A stretch of 64,000 nucleotides of DNA from a bacterium HR11 (GTDB taxonomy: Bacteria; Acidobacteriota; HRBIN11): positions 62,001 to 126,000 of the forward strand of contig BEHN01000003.1 in assembly GCA_002898535.1 (NCBI GenBank), written 5' to 3'. Shown here piece after piece: positions 60,059 to 64,000 of the stretch; position 1 is the stretch's first letter, and every line of letters starts with the position of its first letter. Below the pieces are notes generated by a model. That model worked only from the letters and a program-made list of their open reading frames with translations. It was not told the origin of the DNA and searched no databases. The position numbers and the translations under genes are program-made.

Positions 60059-60391
60059 ATGCTCCGACCTGTAGAAGAAGCTCACCTCCAACAGGTCGAA
60101 CGAGAGCTCCTCGAAGAGAAGGCCCACGCCCTGGGTCGAATTGGACGCCGGCTCTTGGAGCTTTCGCAAACGCTGGCCGAGCTCTGGGCGCGCTGGACCG
60201 CCGGGGACCCCACGGTCGTGGAGGCCTATGTCCGGATTCGTCGGGAGTTCCGGACCTACCTCTGGTATTGGCACGTCCAACGGGAGGCGGTCGGATTCCG
60301 GGCCCATCCGTCCCCGGAGACGTGGCTCTTTGTCCCCCCGCCCCTGCCGGCCGACGGTGGGGACCAGGGGCGAAGAGCGAGTGGCGGATAG
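60059..60391 (+). CDS. Small helical protein of unknown function
   Basis: 110 residues, mostly charged helix: about 5-75 has coiled-coil character (EEAHLQQVERELLEEKAHAL, RIGRRLLELSQTLAELWARW), followed by RIRREFRTYLWYWHVQREAVG, a compact C-terminal motif. The start at 60059 lies 27 nt after the predicted transcript start; ATG 60029 would be at or before it. The final residues (RRASGG) come from heptamer sequence. No family recognised; a YggL- or SlyX-like role cannot be excluded. Confidence 0.55.
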   Translation: MLRPVEEAHLQQVERELLEEKAHALGRIGRRLLELSQTLAELWARWTAGDPTVVEAYVRIRREFRTYLWYWHVQREAVGFRAHPSPETWLFVPPPLPADGGDQGRRASGG

Positions 60392-60447
60392 CGAATGGCG
60401 AATGGCGAGTGGCGAATGGCGAATGGCGAGTGGCGAATGGCGAATAG
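60375..60447. repeat. GCGAATG/GCGAGTG heptamer array
   Basis: About ten tandem 7-bp units (GCGAGTG, GCGGATA, GCGAATG), beginning inside the preceding gene's 3' end and running towards the DHH gene. Confidence 0.85.
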
Positions 60448-60554
60448 TACTGTGTGAACGAAGCCGTCCACCGACGCCGTCACGACGTCACCAAGATTGT
60501 AAGTCAGAAAGATCGAGCGGATGAAGACTCTCACGGGCTGATGGGAGTGAGTCC

Positions 60555-61553
60555 ATGACAGACCATGCGGATACGATGGGCCGCATCTGGCAACGTTTGA
60601 TGGAAGCGGACCGTATCGGTATATGCTCCCATGCCTACCCGGACGGGGACGCCATCGGGAGCCAACTGGCCCTGGCGGAGCTCCTGTGGGCCCAGGGCAA
60701 GGAAGTCATCCTGATGAACCGTCACAACGTCCCGGAGAACCTCCGCTTCCTGAAGGGCTCGGAGGCCGTCCGGGTCGTCGGGGCCGTCCCACCGGGTCTC
60801 GACGTCTTGGTCTTCATCGAGTGTACCGAGCCCCGGCGGGCCGACCTGACCGGTTGGGAGCAGTGCCCCTTGTGGGTCAACATCGACCACCACGCCTGCA
60901 ATACCCGGTACGCCCACCTCAACTGGGTCGCCCCGGGGGCGCCCTGTGTCGGGACGATGCTGTACGAGCTCCAACAACGGTTGGGACTCCCGGCGTCGCC
61001 GGCCTTTTACGAGGACGTATACGTGGCGCTTATATCCGACACGGCCAACTTTCAGTACAACTTGAGGCCGGACACCTTCCGATGGGCCTATGAACTGGTC
61101 CAACGGGGCGTGCCCGCCGAGGAACTGGTCCGTCGGGTCTTTGGACAATACCCGGAGCGCCGATGGCGGCTTCTGCGGATGGCCCTGGACACTCTCCAGT
61201 TGAGGATGGACGGCCGGATCGCCCTGATGACGGTCACGCAGTCGATGCTCCAGGCCGTTGACGCTCGGTATGAAGACACGGATGGCTTTGTGGACTATGC
61301 TCTGAAGACTCGGGGCGTTCAAGTGGCGGCCCTCCTGAAAGAGATCGAGCCGGCTACCTTTCGCGTCAGCCTTCGGGCCAACGGCCAGATCGACCTCTTG
61401 CCGTTGGCGAAACGCTTTGGAGGTGGGGGCCACTCGAGGGCGGCCGCTTTGGTCCTGCGGGGTTCCCTGGGAGAGGTGCAGGCCCGAGTCTTGGCGGCCT
61501 TAGAGGGCCTGCTCAGGGATGAAGGGCGAATGACGAAAGCGAGTAGCGGGTGA
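60555..61553 (+). CDS. DHH/DHHA1 phosphoesterase (NrnA-like oligoribonuclease)
   Basis: 332 residues. The DHH domain has SHAYPDGDAIGSQLALA (metal Asp pair), LVFIECTE (equivalent of the D of motif II, here Glu-Cys-Thr), NIDHHACNTRYA (DHH) and ALISDTANFQY; the DHHA1 substrate domain ends with RFGGGGHSRAAA (GGGH). Such enzymes degrade nano-RNA and pAp or c-di-AMP-derived dinucleotides. The DHH motif is intact. The last residues (MTKASSG) and the stop fall in GCGAGTA-type heptamers. GGGAG precedes ATG 60555. Confidence 0.9.
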   Translation: MTDHADTMGRIWQRLMEADRIGICSHAYPDGDAIGSQLALAELLWAQGKEVILMNRHNVPENLRFLKGSEAVRVVGAVPPGLDVLVFIECTEPRRADLTGWEQCPLWVNIDHHACNTRYAHLNWVAPGAPCVGTMLYELQQRLGLPASPAFYEDVYVALISDTANFQYNLRPDTFRWAYELVQRGVPAEELVRRVFGQYPERRWRLLRMALDTLQLRMDGRIALMTVTQSMLQAVDARYEDTDGFVDYALKTRGVQVAALLKEIEPATFRVSLRANGQIDLLPLAKRFGGGGHSRAAALVLRGSLGEVQARVLAALEGLLRDEGRMTKASSG

Positions 61554-61724
61554 CGCATGGCGCTTTCCCGACATGCCTTGGCCCTGATAAGCTATCAGCT
61601 GGGAGCAATGAGCCAAAAAGCGAGCAAGCTGTATGCGTGGGGTAAAGGGGCCACCGTCTTCCGGCCTTACCGCCCTACATGAGGCCCTATAGTATTAGGT
61701 AGGGGGGATGCTACGATAGCCTAA

Positions 61725-61800
61725 TGGCGGATAGCGGGTAGGGATCCCCTGGGGCGGCAAATGGCTGATGGGGGGAGCTGTTCGTCATCCGCTATTCGTC
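61725..61800. repeat. Degenerate GCGAATG-type heptamers
   Basis: GGCGGATAGCGGGTAGGG and CATCCGCTATTCGTC units sit in gap 61554-61830. Nearby TATAGT (about 61693) and TACGAT (about 61715) are possible -10 boxes for the sensor gene but lack clear -35 partners. A 41-codon frame at 61558 is not convincing. Confidence 0.5.
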
Positions 61801-61830
61801 CCGATGGGGCCTGGGAGCCACGGGTGAGGT

Positions 61831-64000
61831 ATGTTTGAGTATCAATCGTGGCGCTTCTGGCGCCGTGTCTATTATGTCCTGATTGGGGCGGGGGTCGTTA
61901 TCCTGATTCTGACCCTGTGGTATAGCGTATATAGCCTCCGCCGAGGCGAGCGGCTCTGGGAGGAGAATCAGCGAGCGACCCTCCGAGATCAGGTCCTGCC
62001 GGTCCTGGCCCACGGCTATCAGCAGACTGTCCGCCTGCGGGTTCAGTCCATTGAAGACTTCTTGATGTTTCTGAGCGCCCGTATGGAGCGAGCGGTACGA
62101 GGGGCGGTCTCCGGCCGTCCGGGAGAGGGACCGACGCTCTCGTCGGAGGCGGGGTACCGCCTGTCTTCCCAGGGGCAAGTCATACGGGTGGAAGGCACGG
62201 ACGACGAAATCTTGGTGAGTCGGTCCTTGGCCCGAGACCCTGAAGCTTGGCGTCTCATCCGGGCCAGCGAGGCCCTGGTCGAGGACTTTCGGACCCTCCG
62301 CCGGCAATACCCCTTCGTGACTTACTTTTATGTCGTCGCTCGGGGCTTCATGCGTATCTATCCCCGTGTAGACCTGGCCCGTACTTATGGCCCGGACTTC
62401 GAACCCTCAGGCCTGGGTCTGTTTCAACTCGTGGGTTCGGTCGACCCGACCCGCCGCCGCGTCCTCTGGACGGCCCCTTATCCCGATGTGACAGGCCGGG
62501 GGTGGGTCCTCACGGCGGCGATGCCCATCTACGGTTCGGACGGGGCGTACCAGGGTCTGGTCGCCGCCGACATCACCCTGACGGCTTTCTCCGAGATCCT
62601 TCGGAATCCCGTCATCGAGCAAGTCCATGCCGTCGCCCTGATTTTCAACGAGTCGGGCCACCTCGTCAGCGCGTTTCCCCCGACGGCGGCTCGCCAGATA
62701 TGGGGAAGTCCATGGCCGCCGGCCACGCCCGAGGTAGGGGCGACCGGCCGGTCGCCCCTACCCATCGATGGGGTGAACTACCCCTTCCGGCTGGAGGTAT
62801 TAGATCGGCAGATCCGTGGTGCGTCCCCCGTAGGGGCGACCGGCCAGTCACCCCAGGTCCAGACGGTCCGCCTGGCCGACGAAGAGTACTGGGTCGCCCA
62901 TCAGAACCTGGCACCGACAGACTGGCAGTTTTTCCTGTTAGTCCCGACCCGGGCCTGGGCGGCCGACGGATGGGTGACCCGGCAGTTGAAGCACAGCCTC
63001 TGGACGACAGCCGGGATGGCCATCGTCCTGTTTTACTTTTACCTGCTGGCCGTGCTGGTCGTACATTCTTACATGGAGCGCCGCGTATTTCAGCCCCTGG
63101 CGGCCATCGGGGAGGCCCTGGACCAGGGCCGGGAAGTCGTCCCGCCGGACCGGGCCTTGCGTCCGGTCGAGCGGCTCGCCCAGACGATTCGGGATTATCA
63201 GCAGTCGATTCAGGAATCCATCGACCGGCTCCGACGGACGATGGAAGAGAACCGTCTGACGCTTCAGACGGTCCAAGAGGCCTACGTCCGTCTGGATGCC
63301 CAGGGCCGGATTCAGGACGTGAACCCCGCCTTTGAGTCTCTGTTCCGACGGTCTCGGGAGGCCTTGATGGGGGCACCCCTGGAGAGTCTCTTCGGGGAGG
63401 ACAGCCGGTTCTTTATCCGGCACCGCATCCCCCTGTGGGCCCAAGAGCCGGAAGTCATCCAGCAACCCATCGAGATTCACACGGGTCAAGTCCTCCACCT
63501 GCTCTTTTCGGCGTCCCCCCTGGCCATCGACGGCCAGACGACGGGGATCGTCCTGTTCATCCGGGACATGACGGCGCTTCATCAGTTCGAAGTCCAGTTG
63601 ACCCACATGAGTACGACGGACCCCCTGACGGGTCTGATGAACCGGCGTCTGTTCATGGAGTCCCTCGAGTTGATGATCCGCCAGGCGTGGCAACGTCGGC
63701 GGTCCTTCAGCATCGTGATCGTCAACGTCGATTACTTCCGGATGATTGTCTCCCAGCACGGTGTGGCGGTCGCCGACGGTCTCTTGCGATCCCTGCCCGG
63801 CCTTATCGAATGGCCGGAGAACGCCCTGGCCGCCCGGTACGGGGACGACGAGATCGCCGTCCTCCTGCCCGACACTGCGCTGGACGGGGCCCAACGATGG
63901 GCCGAGGAAGTCCGGCGGCGCGTCGAACAGGCGGCCTTCCCCGTTCAAGACCGGACCCTGCGGATCACGGTCAGTTGTAGTGTCGTCGGCTTTCCGGATC
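61831..64000 (+). CDS. Cache-PAS-GGDEF sensor with degenerate GGDEF (3' partial)
   Basis: At least 723 residues, open to the right edge. A TM helix (about 13-33, VYYVLIGAGVVILILTLWYS), a periplasmic dCache-like domain (about 45-385, with TAAMPIYGSDGAYQGLVAAD), second TM helix (about 391-411), a HAMP-like linker, a PAS domain (about 485-585, AYVRLDAQGRIQDVNPAFE) and a GGDEF domain from about 593 (TDPLTGLMNRRLFMESLE). The signature reads RYGDDEIAVLLP rather than RYGGDEF, and the DxDxFKxxND segment is VNVDYFRMIVSQ, so diguanylate cyclase activity is doubtful; it may bind c-di-GMP/GTP or signal to a partner. Start 61831 follows a TGA and GTGAGG. A palindromic repeat lies in frame in the Cache domain. 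Confidence 0.88.
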   Translation, partial: MFEYQSWRFWRRVYYVLIGAGVVILILTLWYSVYSLRRGERLWEENQRATLRDQVLPVLAHGYQQTVRLRVQSIEDFLMFLSARMERAVRGAVSGRPGEGPTLSSEAGYRLSSQGQVIRVEGTDDEILVSRSLARDPEAWRLIRASEALVEDFRTLRRQYPFVTYFYVVARGFMRIYPRVDLARTYGPDFEPSGLGLFQLVGSVDPTRRRVLWTAPYPDVTGRGWVLTAAMPIYGSDGAYQGLVAADITLTAFSEILRNPVIEQVHAVALIFNESGHLVSAFPPTAARQIWGSPWPPATPEVGATGRSPLPIDGVNYPFRLEVLDRQIRGASPVGATGQSPQVQTVRLADEEYWVAHQNLAPTDWQFFLLVPTRAWAADGWVTRQLKHSLWTTAGMAIVLFYFYLLAVLVVHSYMERRVFQPLAAIGEALDQGREVVPPDRALRPVERLAQTIRDYQQSIQESIDRLRRTMEENRLTLQTVQEAYVRLDAQGRIQDVNPAFESLFRRSREALMGAPLESLFGEDSRFFIRHRIPLWAQEPEVIQQPIEIHTGQVLHLLFSASPLAIDGQTTGIVLFIRDMTALHQFEVQLTHMSTTDPLTGLMNRRLFMESLELMIRQAWQRRRSFSIVIVNVDYFRMIVSQHGVAVADGLLRSLPGLIEWPENALAARYGDDEIAVLLPDTALDGAQRWAEEVRRRVEQAAFPVQDRTLRITVSCSVVGFPD
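62734..62761. repeat. 28-bp perfect palindrome GTAGGGGC..GCCCCTAC inside a gene
   Basis: The two 14-bp halves (GTAGGGGCGACCGG and its complement) are perfect. A second, partly decayed copy starts at 62830 (GTAGGGGCGACCGGCC). Both lie in frame inside the Cache domain of the GGDEF gene and encode GATGRSP-like and GATGQSP peptides. Confidence 0.85.

Noticed and set aside
61558-61683. 41-codon open frame after the DHH gene
   Set aside because: No ribosome site, no recognisable motif, and it begins within degenerate repeat DNA.
62247-63335. Plus-strand open frame of 362 codons within the sensor gene
   Set aside because: It is a shifted frame; the frame from 61831 gives TM, Cache, PAS and GGDEF motifs without a stop to the window end.
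1-64000. Prophage or genomic island
   Set aside because: No integrase, phage structural gene, direct attachment repeats at the tRNA genes or compositional break was seen.

Overview
This 64 kb window is chromosomal DNA of a GC-rich, Gram-negative bacterium that is probably thermophilic. Three tRNA genes, about 50 mostly housekeeping or envelope genes and no phage, plasmid or CRISPR locus support a chromosomal core region. The Gram-negative call rests on a TonB-dependent receptor, an LptF/LptG permease, lipoproteins, an outer-membrane barrel and a MacA/MacB pump. The thermophile call rests on a spermidine-synthase-like aminopropyltransferase overlapping a BpsA-type branched-polyamine synthase. 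The receptor, with an N-terminal carboxypeptidase-regulatory-like domain and no recognisable TonB-box partner nearby, is typical of Acidobacteriota, so a hot-spring Acidobacteriota lineage is my best guess (inference, no rRNA seen).

Layout. 1-3.4 kb: MacA (cut by the window edge), MacB ATPase and permease. 3.4-12.2 kb: pyrH, a lytic transglycosylase, a TPR/AIM24 protein, an MltD-like transglycosylase, a flippase, tRNA-Lys, an alpha/beta hydrolase and pyrE. 12.3-21 kb: a secreted protein, DinB, ApbE, UspA, a phosphatase/sulfatase-like lipoprotein, a small transaldolase and CinA. 21-26 kb: the TonB receptor, then an epimerase and a glycosyltransferase. 26.5-32.5 kb: tRNA-Arg, truB-ftsB-phosphohexomutase on the minus strand, divergent from speE-bpsA-peptidase. 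32.8-45.5 kb: MscS, a nucleoside transporter, tRNA-Gly, bactofilin, a metallo-hydrolase, prmA, a barrel protein, a flavin-domain/UbiA fusion, UPF0173, a PLP dehydratase, MOSC, mtgA and lipA. 45.5-57.7 kb: a 203-aa orphan, a candidate structured RNA, a degenerate homoserine-dehydrogenase-like protein, a GDT1-type protein, fused LptFG, a YprB-type nuclease, an SDH-type protease, an aminotransferase, rpiB, a lipoprotein and a repeat coiled coil. 57.7-64 kb: a swivel-first aconitase-family enzyme, a small helical protein, a DHH phosphoesterase and a Cache/PAS/degenerate-GGDEF sensor running off the right edge.

The striking feature is between the genes. Almost every intergenic gap holds short tandem repeats of 7 or 8 bp (GCGARTG, ATRCARG, GTCYATG, RNTCGGSA types), often wrapped around conserved cores with terminal inverted repeats. 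I recognise two MITE-like families (one with ends CAGAGCCGTTCGG, one with ends TCTCATAAATCCGAC), a third dispersed ~170-bp element, GC hairpins of the form CCCCGCTC..GAGCGGGG, and GTAGGGGC..GCCCCTAC palindromes. Because 7 and 8 are not multiples of 3, repeats that enter genes cycle through reading frames. Several genes here end or begin inside repeat sequence (apbE, cinA, the 517-aa lipoprotein, the glycosyltransferase, the DHH enzyme, mtgA), and a palindrome sits in frame inside the GGDEF gene. This repeat system is the best candidate for something undescribed in the window.
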